Source: an uncultured Flavobacteriales bacterium
GTDB taxonomy: Bacteria; Bacteroidota; Bacteroidia; Flavobacteriales; Crocinitomicaceae
Reading direction: 5' to 3'
Assembly (NCBI GenBank): GCA_946482515.1
Contig: CAMLRS010000006.1
Location: forward strand, 124,001-188,000
DNA length: 64,000 nucleotides
The position numbers and the translations under genes are program-made. Numbering within the stretch: the first letter of the stretch is position 1; every line of letters starts with the position of its first letter. Shown one piece after another: positions 28,018 to 38,245 of this stretch. Under the pieces are notes generated by a model. That model did not search any database and had not been told where the DNA came from. It worked only from the letters and a program-made list of their open reading frames with translations.

Positions 28018-29856
28018 ATGAAATCATTGCAGGAAATTTACCGTTACACCTTCTCCTACCGCTGGCAGGCGATCATGACCATCATTTTCAACCTGTTGTT
28101 CGTGATTTTCAACCTCGTTTCGCTGGTGTTGTTCATTCCATTCCTGCAAATGATCTTCAAAACCGAAGAGGCAGTCGAACGCATCGCCAAGCCGGTCTAC
28201 AATGGCGGAGTCAAAGAGTTGGTCGATTACATCGCGGATTGGTACCAATACAAAATGCAGCAGATGGTCGATCACGACCCGAAAAGCGCCTTGATGTTCG
28301 TGTGTATCAGTGTACTGATCGCTTTCGTCCTGAAGAATTTATTCCGCTACGGCGCCATCTGGCACCAGTCGCAGCTGCGTATGGCGGTTGTGCGCGATAT
28401 TAAAAACAAGCTCTACGCCAAAGCGATCAAGCTCCCGATGTCGTTCTATACCGAAGAGCGTAAAGGCGATCTGATGGCCCGTATGAACAGCGACGTTGGC
28501 GAGATCGAAATTGCCGTGGTGGCACTGCTCGAGCTGGTTTTTCGTGAGCCGTTTGCCGTACTGACGAGCGTGGTCGGATTGATCTACATCAGCCCGAAAC
28601 TGACCCTGATTTCCTTTATCCTGTTGCCATTGTCGGCGTTTGTGATTTCACGCATCGGGAAAAGCCTCAAGCGCACCGCCAAAGCAGGGCAGGAGCAGAA
28701 CGGCATTGTTTATTCCGCCATTGACGAAACACTGGGCGGGATTCGTGTCGTAAAGGCGTTTAACGCGGGTGAACAGGTGCGCAAGAACTTTGAAAAAATC
28801 AACTTGCGTCACCAGCAGCTGATCACCAAAGCTTTCCGGAAACGCGATCTTTCGCCACCACTGAACGAGGTGCTCGGTTCGGGCGTCATGATCTGCCTGG
28901 TGTGGTTTGGTGGTGTGATGATCCTCGACGGACAATCGGGGCTGACGGGTGAGAAATTCGTAGGCTTTATCATCATTTTCTCCCAGTTGCTGCGACCGAT
29001 CCAGGGAATTGCGACTTCGGTAGCCAATCTCAACAAGGCCAAGCCGTCGCAGGACCGCATCAACGAAATTCTGAATACCGACGAGAACATCCACGAAGTA
29101 GCGCATCCGAAACCGCTGATTGCTTTCGAACAATCTGTCGAAGTAACGAACGTGTCCTTCAGGTACAAAGACGAATGGGTGCTCCGCGACATCAATTTCT
29201 CGTTGCAGAAAGGCAAAACCATTGCGCTCGTGGGCGAATCGGGGAGCGGGAAATCGACCATTGCGGATTTACTGCCACGCTTTTACGACGTAGTGGAGGG
29301 GAGCATTTCCATCGATGGCACGAACCTCAAGGAATACCGCCTCGACGATCTGCACCGCCATATCGGCATCGTTTCGCAGGAATCCATTCTCTTCAACGAT
29401 ACCGTTTTCAATAACATTGCCTTCGGGATGCCGCTCAGCTCGATGGAATCGGTGATCCATGCAGCGAAAATTGCCCATGCGCACGATTTCATCATGAACC
29501 TCGAAGACGGCTACGAAACCGTGATCGGTGAACGCGGGAACAGGCTTTCGGGCGGACAGAAACAACGACTCAGCATTGCGCGCGCCATTCTCAAAAACCC
29601 TTCCATCCTGATCCTCGATGAGGCCACTTCGGCACTGGATACGGAAAGCGAGAAAATCGTTCAGGAAGCCCTCGACGAGCTCATGCAGGACAAAACAACG
29701 CTCATCATCGCACACCGTCTCAGTACTGTGCAGAACGCCGATGAGATCCTGGTGCTTTCAAAAGGGAAAATCGTGGAGCGCGGCACGCATTACGAGCTGC
29801 TGGCACTGGGTGGCGTTTACCGCAATCTTTGCTCGCTGCAGGGCATTCGGCCTTGA
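28018..29856 (+). CDS. MsbA-like ABC exporter
   Basis: 612 aa half-transporter: six membrane segments in residues 1-340, then one nucleotide-binding domain with Walker A GESGSGKST (about 405), signature LSGGQKQR (about 510), Walker B ILILDEATSALD (about 530) and H-loop AHRLST (about 564). This is the homodimeric type IV exporter plan of MsbA (lipid A flipping) and multidrug exporters; in this phylum the single MsbA homologue often looks like this. Substrate inferred only. It is divergent from rbfA across a palindromic spacer. Confidence 0.93.
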   Translation: MKSLQEIYRYTFSYRWQAIMTIIFNLLFVIFNLVSLVLFIPFLQMIFKTEEAVERIAKPVYNGGVKELVDYIADWYQYKMQQMVDHDPKSALMFVCISVLIAFVLKNLFRYGAIWHQSQLRMAVVRDIKNKLYAKAIKLPMSFYTEERKGDLMARMNSDVGEIEIAVVALLELVFREPFAVLTSVVGLIYISPKLTLISFILLPLSAFVISRIGKSLKRTAKAGQEQNGIVYSAIDETLGGIRVVKAFNAGEQVRKNFEKINLRHQQLITKAFRKRDLSPPLNEVLGSGVMICLVWFGGVMILDGQSGLTGEKFVGFIIIFSQLLRPIQGIATSVANLNKAKPSQDRINEILNTDENIHEVAHPKPLIAFEQSVEVTNVSFRYKDEWVLRDINFSLQKGKTIALVGESGSGKSTIADLLPRFYDVVEGSISIDGTNLKEYRLDDLHRHIGIVSQESILFNDTVFNNIAFGMPLSSMESVIHAAKIAHAHDFIMNLEDGYETVIGERGNRLSGGQKQRLSIARAILKNPSILILDEATSALDTESEKIVQEALDELMQDKTTLIIAHRLSTVQNADEILVLSKGKIVERGTHYELLALGGVYRNLCSLQGIRP

Positions 29857-29862
29857 TAACGG

Positions 29863-29968
29863 AAAATGTAAAATCCCAAAATGGAAAATTCTAAAATGGA
29901 AAATGAACGTCAACAACGATTCCATTTAGGGATGACAGTGATTGGATCATTTTCAATTTTACATTAAT
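29863..29968. repeat. Quasi-palindromic spacer element
   Basis: AATGTAAAAT (29865-29874) pairs perfectly with ATTTTACATT (29956-29965), and aaaatgg/ccattt words repeat inside. The rest of the 303-base spacer to 30159 is A/T-rich with no further gene. Confidence 0.75.
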
Positions 29969-30159
29969 AACGCTGTGGAAACCAACACCGAAGCTCCCGC
30001 GTATGTATTTTAGACTGTGGCGATTAAAATTTCCGAAAAAACGAATTTAATTACCGATTATTCACTACTTTTTACAAGTTAATCAGTAGATCAATAGTTT
30101 GGTCTATTATTTGTTACGGATCTGACAACGTTTTCGGTTCAACTACGTTTTATGATTAA

Positions 30160-32538
30160 ATGAGATACTTACTCTCCATATTGGTCCTCCTTCCCATCTT
30201 CGGCTACAGTCAGCTGACGACCAGCGCGATGTCGCCCGGACAGCTGGTGCAGGATGTTTTGCTGGGGCCGGGAGTAACCGTATCCAATATTTCCTTCACA
30301 GGCGCTTCCACTTCCATCGGTCGGTTCTCGGCCACCGGAACGAATCTGGGTATCAACGAAGGAGTGATCCTCACAACAGGAACCATTTACGATAACGGCA
30401 GCGGTCCGCAGGGACCAAACGACCAAGCCAACTGCGGAGTGAACAACAACGCCGGCGGTTACAGCCGTTTGTCGAATCTCATCGGCGGTATTCCGACTTA
30501 CAACGCAGCGATCCTCGAATTCGATTTCGTTCCGTATTCCGATACGGTGCGTTTCCGCTATGTGTTTGGCTCGGAAGAATACCCGGAATATGTAGGCTCC
30601 GATTACAACGACGTGTTTGCGTTCTTTATTTCCGGTCCCGGCTATACGCTCCACAACATGGCGCGCCTCCCGAACGGTACACCGGTGGCGATCAACAACG
30701 TCAACAACGGACCTAACAACACAGGACCATGTAACAACTGCGCCAACTACGTGTACAACGGAACGGGCTCGAATGGACCTTACAACGCCAGTACGCAATA
30801 CATTCAGTACGATGGTTTTACCAAAGTGCTCGAAGCCGTTGCAGCTGTAGAATGTGGTGCCACCTATCACCTCGTGATCGCCATTGCCGATGCCGGTGAC
30901 GGTGTGTGGGATTCAGGCATTTTCCTCGAAGCCAACAGTTTGACTTCCCGCGTTCCGGTTGAAGTAGAATACGATCTTTCCTACGACGCTTTCAACGACG
31001 GCGAAACAATGGCGGAAGGCTGTGTAACAACAACCGTTACGCTGACCCGCCAGGGAAATAACCTTTCCGAATCGCTTACAGTTCCGATCAATGTAGGCGG
31101 AACGGCCATTGAAGGCGTTGATTACGATAACATTCCGCCGTCGGTGACTTTTTCGCCGGGGCAAACGCAGATTCAATTCGATTTCAGCGCTTTCAGCGAT
31201 GGCTTGGCCGAAGGGGAAGAAACCATTGATCTGATCTTCGATATTCCCGATCCGTGTAATGGCTCGAATCCGTTTGAGCTCAACCTGAAAATCAATGACC
31301 TGCAGCCTGTGGCTGTGACCGTCGAAAATCCGGATGTGCTTTGTCCGGGAGATCCGGTGGAATTGATTGCCAACGCTACCGGAGGCGTAGGTCCTTATAC
31401 CTATGTATGGAATACCGGCGAAACGACTTCTTCCATTTTTGTTTCACCAACCAGCACGCAAACGTATACCGTAACGGTTGTCGATAACTGCCTGGGTGAA
31501 TCCGCTACGGGTTCCGGAACGGTCGATGTACCGGTTTACCAGCCGCTGACTGTGGCCACCACACCTGACGTAGTTGAAATCTGTCCGTATGTGCCGACCA
31601 CACTGGTAGCAACACCATCGGGCGGAGCAGGCAATTACGAATATGTATGGACCAACGCTGCCGGTGAAACGATCAGCACCGACTCAACGGTTGAAGTCGT
31701 ACCTGCAACATCGACTTTCTACACAATCGTTGTAACCGACCAGTGTGGCGAATCCGTTCAGATTACCATTCAATACACCATTACAAGCCCACCGCTTGTG
31801 GTAACGATGTCGCCGGATCCGACGATCTGTCCGGGAGATCCGACGGTTATCAGCGTGACCGCGCAGGGAGGCTATGGTCAATACTTCTATTACTGGCCGC
31901 ATTCCAATGAGACAACGGCTTCCGTAACCGTGACGCCAGCAACGACAACGGAATATACCGTGATCGTATCGGATGAATGTCAAACGTTCACCGTTACGGG
32001 AACTATGACTGTGAATGTGATTGCACCGGTAGCCGATTTCCAGATTTCCAGCCATACTTTGTTCGAAGACCTGCCGATCACGTTCCAGAACCTGACGCAG
32101 GGTGGCGTAAGTTACGAATGGGATTTTGGCGATGGCAATGGCTCAACCATGGTGCATCCGAACAATACCTATGATGTGCCGGGCGATTACATTGTAACGC
32201 TGATCGCAACGAACGAAATCGGTTGTGTGGATACCGTTCAGAAGCCGATCACCATTTTGGAAGAATACTGGGTGTATGTGCCAAATGCATTTACGCCGGA
32301 CGGCAACCGTTTCAACAATACGTTCTCGGCCAGCACGGTGAACATTGCCCAATTGACAGTCTGGATCTACAACCGCTGGGGAGAAGTCGTGTTTACGTCT
32401 GATGACGTGCGCTTCGAATGGGATGGCACGTACGACAATCAGCTTTGCCAGGACGGAACGTATACCTATAAGATCAAGTACATTTCGACTTCAGGTATCG
32501 AGGAAACGATCGTAGGACACACGTCGCTACTTCGTTAA
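30160..32538 (+). CDS. Choice-of-anchor L protein with Calx-beta/PKD domains and type B T9SS domain
   Basis: 792 aa. Signal peptide (MRYLLSILVLLPIFGYSQ). A choice-of-anchor L domain at about 20-255 (LVQDVLLGPGVTVSNISFTG, AILEFDFVPYSDTVRFRYVFG) is followed by a Calx-beta-like domain (about 265-380), three PKD/Ig-like repeats (CPGDPVELIANATGGVGPYTY) and a PKD domain (WDFGDGNGS, about 625-700). It ends in a gliding-motility type C-terminal domain (VPNAFTPDGNRFNN, IYNRWGEVVF, DGTYTYKI) that directs export through T9SS. Probably a large surface adhesin. It shares its plan with the gene at 56086. Ligand unknown. Confidence 0.92.
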   Translation: MRYLLSILVLLPIFGYSQLTTSAMSPGQLVQDVLLGPGVTVSNISFTGASTSIGRFSATGTNLGINEGVILTTGTIYDNGSGPQGPNDQANCGVNNNAGGYSRLSNLIGGIPTYNAAILEFDFVPYSDTVRFRYVFGSEEYPEYVGSDYNDVFAFFISGPGYTLHNMARLPNGTPVAINNVNNGPNNTGPCNNCANYVYNGTGSNGPYNASTQYIQYDGFTKVLEAVAAVECGATYHLVIAIADAGDGVWDSGIFLEANSLTSRVPVEVEYDLSYDAFNDGETMAEGCVTTTVTLTRQGNNLSESLTVPINVGGTAIEGVDYDNIPPSVTFSPGQTQIQFDFSAFSDGLAEGEETIDLIFDIPDPCNGSNPFELNLKINDLQPVAVTVENPDVLCPGDPVELIANATGGVGPYTYVWNTGETTSSIFVSPTSTQTYTVTVVDNCLGESATGSGTVDVPVYQPLTVATTPDVVEICPYVPTTLVATPSGGAGNYEYVWTNAAGETISTDSTVEVVPATSTFYTIVVTDQCGESVQITIQYTITSPPLVVTMSPDPTICPGDPTVISVTAQGGYGQYFYYWPHSNETTASVTVTPATTTEYTVIVSDECQTFTVTGTMTVNVIAPVADFQISSHTLFEDLPITFQNLTQGGVSYEWDFGDGNGSTMVHPNNTYDVPGDYIVTLIATNEIGCVDTVQKPITILEEYWVYVPNAFTPDGNRFNNTFSASTVNIAQLTVWIYNRWGEVVFTSDDVRFEWDGTYDNQLCQDGTYTYKIKYISTSGIEETIVGHTSLLR

Positions 32539-32622
32539 ATCTCTCTGGTCTCCAGTCAGACGGTCTTCAGTCGGATAGTCTTGAATGTTAATCAAACATC
32601 AAGCATCCAAAATTCAACATCT

Positions 32623-33411
32623 TTAAAGTGATTTTGTGCGTCCGCCGTCGACCGGAATATTGATGCCGTTGATATAGCTGGCGGCCGGTGAAGCAAGGAA
32701 AGCTACGGCTGAAGCTACTTCTGTTGGCTCAGCAATGCGGTTCATCGGTGACTCGGAAGCCATTTCATCGAAGATCGCCGTTACGGATTCGCCCGTTTTT
32801 TCCGATTTCACTTCAGCAATGCTTTGCAGGCGAATGGTATTCGTAGCGCCCGGCAATACATTATTAACAGTGATATTGAATTGTCCGAGCTCGTTGGCCA
32901 GGGTTTTGCTCCAGTTGCCCACTGCACCGCGGATCGTATTCGAAACGCCGAGGTTTGGCAAAGGCTGTTTCACGCTGGTCGAAATGATATTGATAATCCT
33001 TCCGCCGCCGCGTTTTTTCATTCCAGGAACGAGCGCCTGCACCAGGATATGGTTGCACACGAGGTGCTGGTTGAAGGTGTCGATGAATTCGGAAATGGCT
33101 GCATCGAGGATGGGACCGCCTTTTGGCCCGCCGCTGTTGTTTACAAGAATGTCGACTAGCTTGCCACGCTGAACGAATTGTTCGATCACGTTTTTCAATC
33201 CTTGCGGGTCGGTGAAATCGGCTGCGAGGTATTCGTGCGTTTGCCCGTGAGCCGTTGGCAATTCCACCAATGTATCCTGGAGCTTTTGCTCATTGCGCGC
33301 TACCAGTACGATACTGGCGCCCATAGCTGCCAGTTCCATAGCTACCGCTTTTCCAATGCCTTGCGTGCTCCCGCATACAAGTGCCGTCTTCGATGTCAGA
33401 TCTGTATTCAC
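32623..33411 (-). CDS. Short-chain dehydrogenase-like protein lacking the YxxxK pair
   Basis: 262 aa Rossmann-fold SDR. NAD(P)-binding GSTQGIG at 14-20, NNSGG at 91-95 and a C-terminal [14 protein letters not shown] fit the classical family. At the active site the usual Tyr-x3-Lys is Ser157-x3-Arg161 ([19 protein letters not shown]), while Ser144 of the triad is kept. Some SDR subfamilies share this change and may be non-catalytic or use another mechanism. Start GTG at 33411, four bases after a TACTTTCG box. Confidence 0.9.
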   Translation of the reverse strand: MNTDLTSKTALVCGSTQGIGKAVAMELAAMGASIVLVARNEQKLQDTLVELPTAHGQTHEYLAADFTDPQGLKNVIEQFVQRGKLVDILVNNSGGPKGGPILDAAISEFIDTFNQHLVCNHILVQALVPGMKKRGGGRIINIISTSVKQPLPNLGVSNTIRGAVGNWSKTLANELGQFNITVNNVLPGATNTIRLQSIAEVKSEKTGESVTAIFDEMASESPMNRIAEPTEVASAVAFLASPAASYINGINIPVDGGRTKSL

Positions 33412-33415
33412 GTCG

Positions 33416-33423
33416 CGAAAGTA
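33416..33423 (-). promoter_or_regulatory. -7-like box TACTTTCG, 4 bases from GTG
   Basis: TAnnTTCG variant ending exactly 4 bases before the GTG of the SDR gene. No TTG at -33. Confidence 0.45.
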
Positions 33424-33548
33424 GTGAAAATGTAGATGTGAGGATGTGAGAAGACTTTAGTTGATTTTAAATAATTAACACAAAATGTTAAAAACGATCC
33501 ATTACTGCTAAAACGCCGATAAAGTTGGATTCCTATCCACCTCTTTGG

Positions 33549-33556
33549 TATTTTTG
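33549..33556 (+). promoter_or_regulatory. Promoter TTG-N21-TATTTTTG
   Basis: Perfect -7 box with a TTG 21 bases upstream, 23 bases before the ATG of the first giant adhesin. Canonical layout for this phylum. Confidence 0.65.
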
Positions 33557-33579
33557 ATTGAACTACAATAACATCTATT

Positions 33580-36500
33580 ATGAAAAAACACTTACTGACT
33601 CTTTTAGTCTGTTGGTTGGGGTATGGCCTTGCGTTTGCCCAAACCACTGTGGCGACCAACCACACTGCAACAAATGGGAACGGCTCCGTGACGTTCGAGG
33701 TGGAGAACACCAATGCTTATGACATCGTTATCACGGACGTCGCTTGCCATTTCGATTTTGCAGACGAACAGTACGTTCAGCTGCTTTACAATACAACACC
33801 GATCAATCAGCCTGGTCCAGGCTGGACAGGCGGTACTGTTGGTGCCGGTCAGAATGGCTGGCAGCTGGCAGGTTCGGCTACCCTGTTTAATACGGATAAC
33901 GGCGATGGTGTCGTTCCGGCTATTTCAGGCATGTCGTTGATCATTCCGGCAGGGGCAACCTATGGGATGGCGTTTTCCGGTGTATCGATCCGTTACATGG
34001 ATTTGAGTGCAGCGGTAGTGAACACGTTCGCTGGCGACGGTGTTGAAATCCACACTGGTACGGCCATTTCCTGGGGAGGTCCTTCCTACCCGGCAACGCC
34101 CGGCAACTATCCGCGTGGTTTCATCGGCAGCATTACGTTTGTCGAAGCTGTTGCATGTACGGCTCCTCCTACAGCAGGAGATGCCGAAGCAAGCGTTACC
34201 GAGATTTGTCCTGCGACCAATTTCCAAGTAACCATTCCAAGTGCCGCCGGCGTTACCGGTCAGACTTACCAATGGCAATCATCTCCGGATGATATCTCTT
34301 ATACGAATATCCCTACAGCAACCGGTATGAACTATACCGCGCAAATTTCAGAAGGTACCTACTTCCGCGCAATTGTAACCTGCAGCGGCCAGTCCGACAC
34401 GACAACGCCTGTATTTGTAGACGTTAGTCCGTTTATGGATTGCTACTGCGAAAGCTACGCGAATAATACGATCGACGAAGAAATCTATAGTGTAACTGTT
34501 AACGGTGCTTCTACCGATCCTGTTTATGCGGATGATAACGGTTGCGACGAAGAGGCTCCAGGGCCAGGCTCCATGCTCAGCCAGTATTCCAACTTCCTGA
34601 CATTGCCTGCGCTGACCAGCTTAAACCCTGGACAGGAGGTAGACTTTGTAGTCGAACAAGATGAATGTGATGGTCCTGATTACTATGCAGCCGGTATCGG
34701 TGTATGGATCGACTTTAACCAGAACGGATCTTTCAATGATCCGGGAGAAGCCGTTTACATCGATGTTGAAACAGTTATCAGCCCGCGTACAGCCGAAGGA
34801 TCATTTACCGTTCCTGCGAACGCCGTACCGGGTAACACTGTAATGCGTGTTATTTGTGCCGAAGGCTATGCCGGTCCGGACCTCGATCCGTGCCTGATTT
34901 ACGGTTACGGTGAAACAGAAGATCACCTGATCAATATTGCTTGTCCTGATCTCGCCCCACTGGTAGCTGACGAAGGTGTTTGCTCCGGTAACGATGCTGA
35001 AATTACAGTTGTACCTACAGAAGACCTTTCTACGATTTCCTGGTGGGATTCTCCAGTTGGCGGTTCACAGATCGCTTCCGGTGCGTCTTACACCATTACA
35101 AACGTAACGGTTAACAGTACTGTATATGTTCAGGAAGACTTCACAGGATGTCCTTCAAGCGCCCGTATCGAAGTAAACGTGATCGTATCCGATGTGGATG
35201 TAGTACTGGAGCCGATAGCTGCAACCTGCAACGGCCTGGCTGACGGTTCTTTCGAGCAGACAGACGATCTTTGCGGATTAGCACCATTTACTTACTCTGT
35301 TGATGGTGGTGCATTCGGAGCTATTCCGACGAACCTCGCTGCTGGTGTTCACGAAGTGATCGTAAGAGATGCTAACAGCGATGAAAGTGTGCCTTATATG
35401 GTGATCATTTCTGAGCCATCCGCTCCGACAGACCTGGATGTGACAGATATCGGCTACAACGTAGCTACATTGTCATGGACAGCACAAGGAAGCGAAACGG
35501 ACTGGGTAGTAGAATACGGCCCTGAAGGATTCACTCCCGGATCAGGAATCACCATCCCTGATGCAACAAACCCGCAGGTAATCGACGGTCTCGATCCTGC
35601 AACAGAATACGATTTCTATGTAGCAGCAGGTTGTGTGCCGGGTTCAGCAGTAGCAGGTCCTTATAGCTTCACAACACGCGAGCCTATCCTTACATACGAC
35701 AACAACTGTGGCCCTGGCTTCATTGATATCTCCGGTACAGGAGAGGCATTGAACCTCAACGATGGTGATGCCGTATTCGTAACAGCAGGATTCCCGCTGA
35801 CTTACCAGGGAGAAAATACAGACCAGGTTTACGTAAGTGAAAACGGCTGGATTTCTTTCGGTAACGTAGGTCTGGATGTTTACAGCCAGGATTTCGACGG
35901 CGGAGAAGGAAACGTTTACCATGAAACAGTGAACGTAGGTGGTGAAAACCTCTTTATCGTTCAGTGGGACAATCGTCGCCACTGGATGGGTGTTGCCGGA
36001 CAAACCGTAACATTCGAGGTGATCATCAACGAAACAACCGGTGAGATCTTCTACATCTACGAAGACGCTGTTTTCGGCGGAACACAGGATTGGGCTGATA
36101 ACGGATTGGATGCTTACATCGGTGCTGCCGGTGACCAGCAGCAATTCATCGTATCAGAATACGACGATGAGTACCTGCTTGCAAACTCTTGTATCCGTTT
36201 CTACACGGCACTGTGCCCGAACCCGACCAACATCGAGGTAGTGACTTTCTCAGAAGAAGCACAAGTGACCTGGGAAGCCAGTGCATATGGTGAAACCAAC
36301 TGGACAGTGATCTTCGGGCCTGCCGGATTCGACCCTGCAACATCCGGAACAACGCAAACAACGACAGATCCTGAAATCCAGCTTGCACCGCTGACTGAAG
36401 GTACAGAATACGATGTGTACATCTATTCTGACTGCCAGCTCGACAGCTTGATGAGTGACGGTACAATGACAACGTTCACAACAGTTCCTTACTGCTCTAA

Positions 36501-38001
36501 CCCGACAGACCTCTCCGGAGATACGTACGAAGATTCACTCGATGTGAGCTGGGATTGGGAAGTGAACATGGAGCAGCCATCCGTAGAAGTTACCGGATTC
36601 AACATCCAGTACGGTGAGCTGGGCTTTGAGCTGGGCAGTGGTACAACGGTACCAGCAGACGGACTCAACTTTGCGGATACCGTAGCAAATCCTGACCTGA
36701 TTGCAGGTGGTGTTTACCAGATCTACGTTCAGGCAGTGTGCGACACGTATTCTTCTGCATTCTCAGGTCCTATTACCGTAGTAATGCCATTGACCAATGA
36801 CGACCCTTGTGGTGCGGAAATGCTTCAGGCTGACGGCACACTTTATACATTGAACAACGGAGGTGCAACAGTTGCGCCGGGTGAGAACGCTATCGCTCCG
36901 CCGGTAACAGGTGCTCAAACAACTACAGGTTGGGCAAATGCCGCACTGAACAACACTACCTGGTTTACATTCGTTGCTCCGGCATCCGGAAGCGTACGTG
37001 TGAACAACACGGCGATCGGCTACAACGGTCAGGCTGCTATTTACTCGGCATCCGACTGTGCAAACTACGGTTCATTCTTCCGTCTTGCTGCAAACGACAA
37101 CGAGATCGGTGGAACAAGCGTTGCTCCGAACTTCACGATCTGCGGTCTGAACCCGGGTCAGACATACTACCTGTTGCACGATGGTTTCAACGCGGCAACC
37201 GGCAACTATGCGATCTCTATCACGCCTATCGTTCTGGAGGCTGGCTTAGCTGGTGAAACAGCAAACATCTGCTCCGGTTCAGAAGTAGACCTCTTCACGA
37301 CGATCTCCGGATACGGTGCAGGTGGTGTCTGGTCTTCTGCTGACGGTATCGCAGCAGTTAATGCCAGCATCGACGGTTCGCAGTTCACTTCTGAAGGTCT
37401 GGCTTATCAGGTATTCAACATCGAGTACCGCGTATCTGATGGTTGTGCTTATGACTCCGTGATCGCTGAAGTACACGTCTTCGCGCCATCCAATGCCGGT
37501 GAAGACGGAAGCATCACAGCTTGCCGCAACGAGCCTATCGATCTGCTTGCAGGACTCAACGGTTCGGCCGACCTGAATGGTACATGGTACGATCCGTCAC
37601 AGGATGAGCTTCCAAACTCACAGATCTCCACAGGTAACTTCCCTGGCAGCTTCAACTACGACTACATCACTGGAAACGGTGTTTGTCCGAACGATACAGC
37701 TATTGTGGTAGTGAACATCGGAACATGCGACTTCCTGAATGTTGATGAAACACTTTTCGAAGGTGTAGAGGTTTATCCGAACCCTACCAAAGGAACCATC
37801 TTCATCAGCTCTGATGTATCTGAAGCGTTTGACTACGTTGTTACCGATGCAAAAGGTCGTGTAATCGCTGAGAAAGACGGTGCTGTTAAAGCATCTGAGA
37901 TCACAGAGATCAACCTGAGCACTGCGGAAACAGGCGTATACTTCATCCGCCTCAGCAATGAGCAGACAATGAAAACATACCGTGTTGTTGTACAGCCATA
38001 A
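33580..38001 (+). CDS. Giant T9SS surface protein with GEVED and fibronectin III domains, copy A
   Basis: 1473 aa. Signal peptide MKKHLLTLLVCWLGYGLAFAQ. After an Ig-like region (VTIPSAAGVTGQTYQWQSSPD) comes a GEVED domain (about 287-453; GIGVWIDFNQNGSFNDPGE, GYGETEDHLI), then Ig-like, and at least three fibronectin III-type domains (for example at 616-690, VATLSWTAQGSETDWVVEYG). The ~400-residue C-terminal block is shared with the next gene. It ends in a type A T9SS sorting domain (VYPNPTKGTIFISS...GVYFIRLSN). Codon choice resembles that of rpoBC, suggesting high expression. Probably an abundant surface adhesin; ligand unknown. Confidence 0.93.
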   Translation: MKKHLLTLLVCWLGYGLAFAQTTVATNHTATNGNGSVTFEVENTNAYDIVITDVACHFDFADEQYVQLLYNTTPINQPGPGWTGGTVGAGQNGWQLAGSATLFNTDNGDGVVPAISGMSLIIPAGATYGMAFSGVSIRYMDLSAAVVNTFAGDGVEIHTGTAISWGGPSYPATPGNYPRGFIGSITFVEAVACTAPPTAGDAEASVTEICPATNFQVTIPSAAGVTGQTYQWQSSPDDISYTNIPTATGMNYTAQISEGTYFRAIVTCSGQSDTTTPVFVDVSPFMDCYCESYANNTIDEEIYSVTVNGASTDPVYADDNGCDEEAPGPGSMLSQYSNFLTLPALTSLNPGQEVDFVVEQDECDGPDYYAAGIGVWIDFNQNGSFNDPGEAVYIDVETVISPRTAEGSFTVPANAVPGNTVMRVICAEGYAGPDLDPCLIYGYGETEDHLINIACPDLAPLVADEGVCSGNDAEITVVPTEDLSTISWWDSPVGGSQIASGASYTITNVTVNSTVYVQEDFTGCPSSARIEVNVIVSDVDVVLEPIAATCNGLADGSFEQTDDLCGLAPFTYSVDGGAFGAIPTNLAAGVHEVIVRDANSDESVPYMVIISEPSAPTDLDVTDIGYNVATLSWTAQGSETDWVVEYGPEGFTPGSGITIPDATNPQVIDGLDPATEYDFYVAAGCVPGSAVAGPYSFTTREPILTYDNNCGPGFIDISGTGEALNLNDGDAVFVTAGFPLTYQGENTDQVYVSENGWISFGNVGLDVYSQDFDGGEGNVYHETVNVGGENLFIVQWDNRRHWMGVAGQTVTFEVIINETTGEIFYIYEDAVFGGTQDWADNGLDAYIGAAGDQQQFIVSEYDDEYLLANSCIRFYTALCPNPTNIEVVTFSEEAQVTWEASAYGETNWTVIFGPAGFDPATSGTTQTTTDPEIQLAPLTEGTEYDVYIYSDCQLDSLMSDGTMTTFTTVPYCSNPTDLSGDTYEDSLDVSWDWEVNMEQPSVEVTGFNIQYGELGFELGSGTTVPADGLNFADTVANPDLIAGGVYQIYVQAVCDTYSSAFSGPITVVMPLTNDDPCGAEMLQADGTLYTLNNGGATVAPGENAIAPPVTGAQTTTGWANAALNNTTWFTFVAPASGSVRVNNTAIGYNGQAAIYSASDCANYGSFFRLAANDNEIGGTSVAPNFTICGLNPGQTYYLLHDGFNAATGNYAISITPIVLEAGLAGETANICSGSEVDLFTTISGYGAGGVWSSADGIAAVNASIDGSQFTSEGLAYQVFNIEYRVSDGCAYDSVIAEVHVFAPSNAGEDGSITACRNEPIDLLAGLNGSADLNGTWYDPSQDELPNSQISTGNFPGSFNYDYITGNGVCPNDTAIVVVNIGTCDFLNVDETLFEGVEVYPNPTKGTIFISSDVSEAFDYVVTDAKGRVIAEKDGAVKASEITEINLSTAETGVYFIRLSNEQTMKTYRVVVQP

Positions 38002-38025
38002 GGCAACAATTCGTTAACTTAAAAG

Positions 38026-38065
38026 AAAGGATCGCATTGGTAATCAATGCGATCCTTTTGTTTTT
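38026..38065 (+). terminator. Terminator of adhesin copy A
   Basis: Perfect 13-bp stem AAGGATCGCATTG / CAATGCGATCCTT around GTAAT, followed by TTTTGTTTTT. Confidence 0.95.
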
Positions 38066-38208
38066 ATCGATTGTTAATGAGCTAAAAAGTAGGCTGTTAA
38101 GCTTCGAAAGCAGATGTGATAAAATGAGAACATACTGTTAAATACATGAAATAATCATTTAGAAACAAGATTTGAAAAGTTGCTTGTTTTTTATCAGATT
38201 TTTTGCCA

Positions 38209-38216
38209 TACCTTCG
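38209..38216 (+). promoter_or_regulatory. Promoter TTG-N22-TACCTTCG
   Basis: TAnnTTCG variant with a TTG 22 bases upstream and a 29-base leader to the ATG of adhesin copy B. With the terminator at 38026, this makes the two adhesins separate transcription units. Confidence 0.55.
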
Positions 38217-38245
38217 AACCCTAATTTAATTTTTAATACTGGTTT

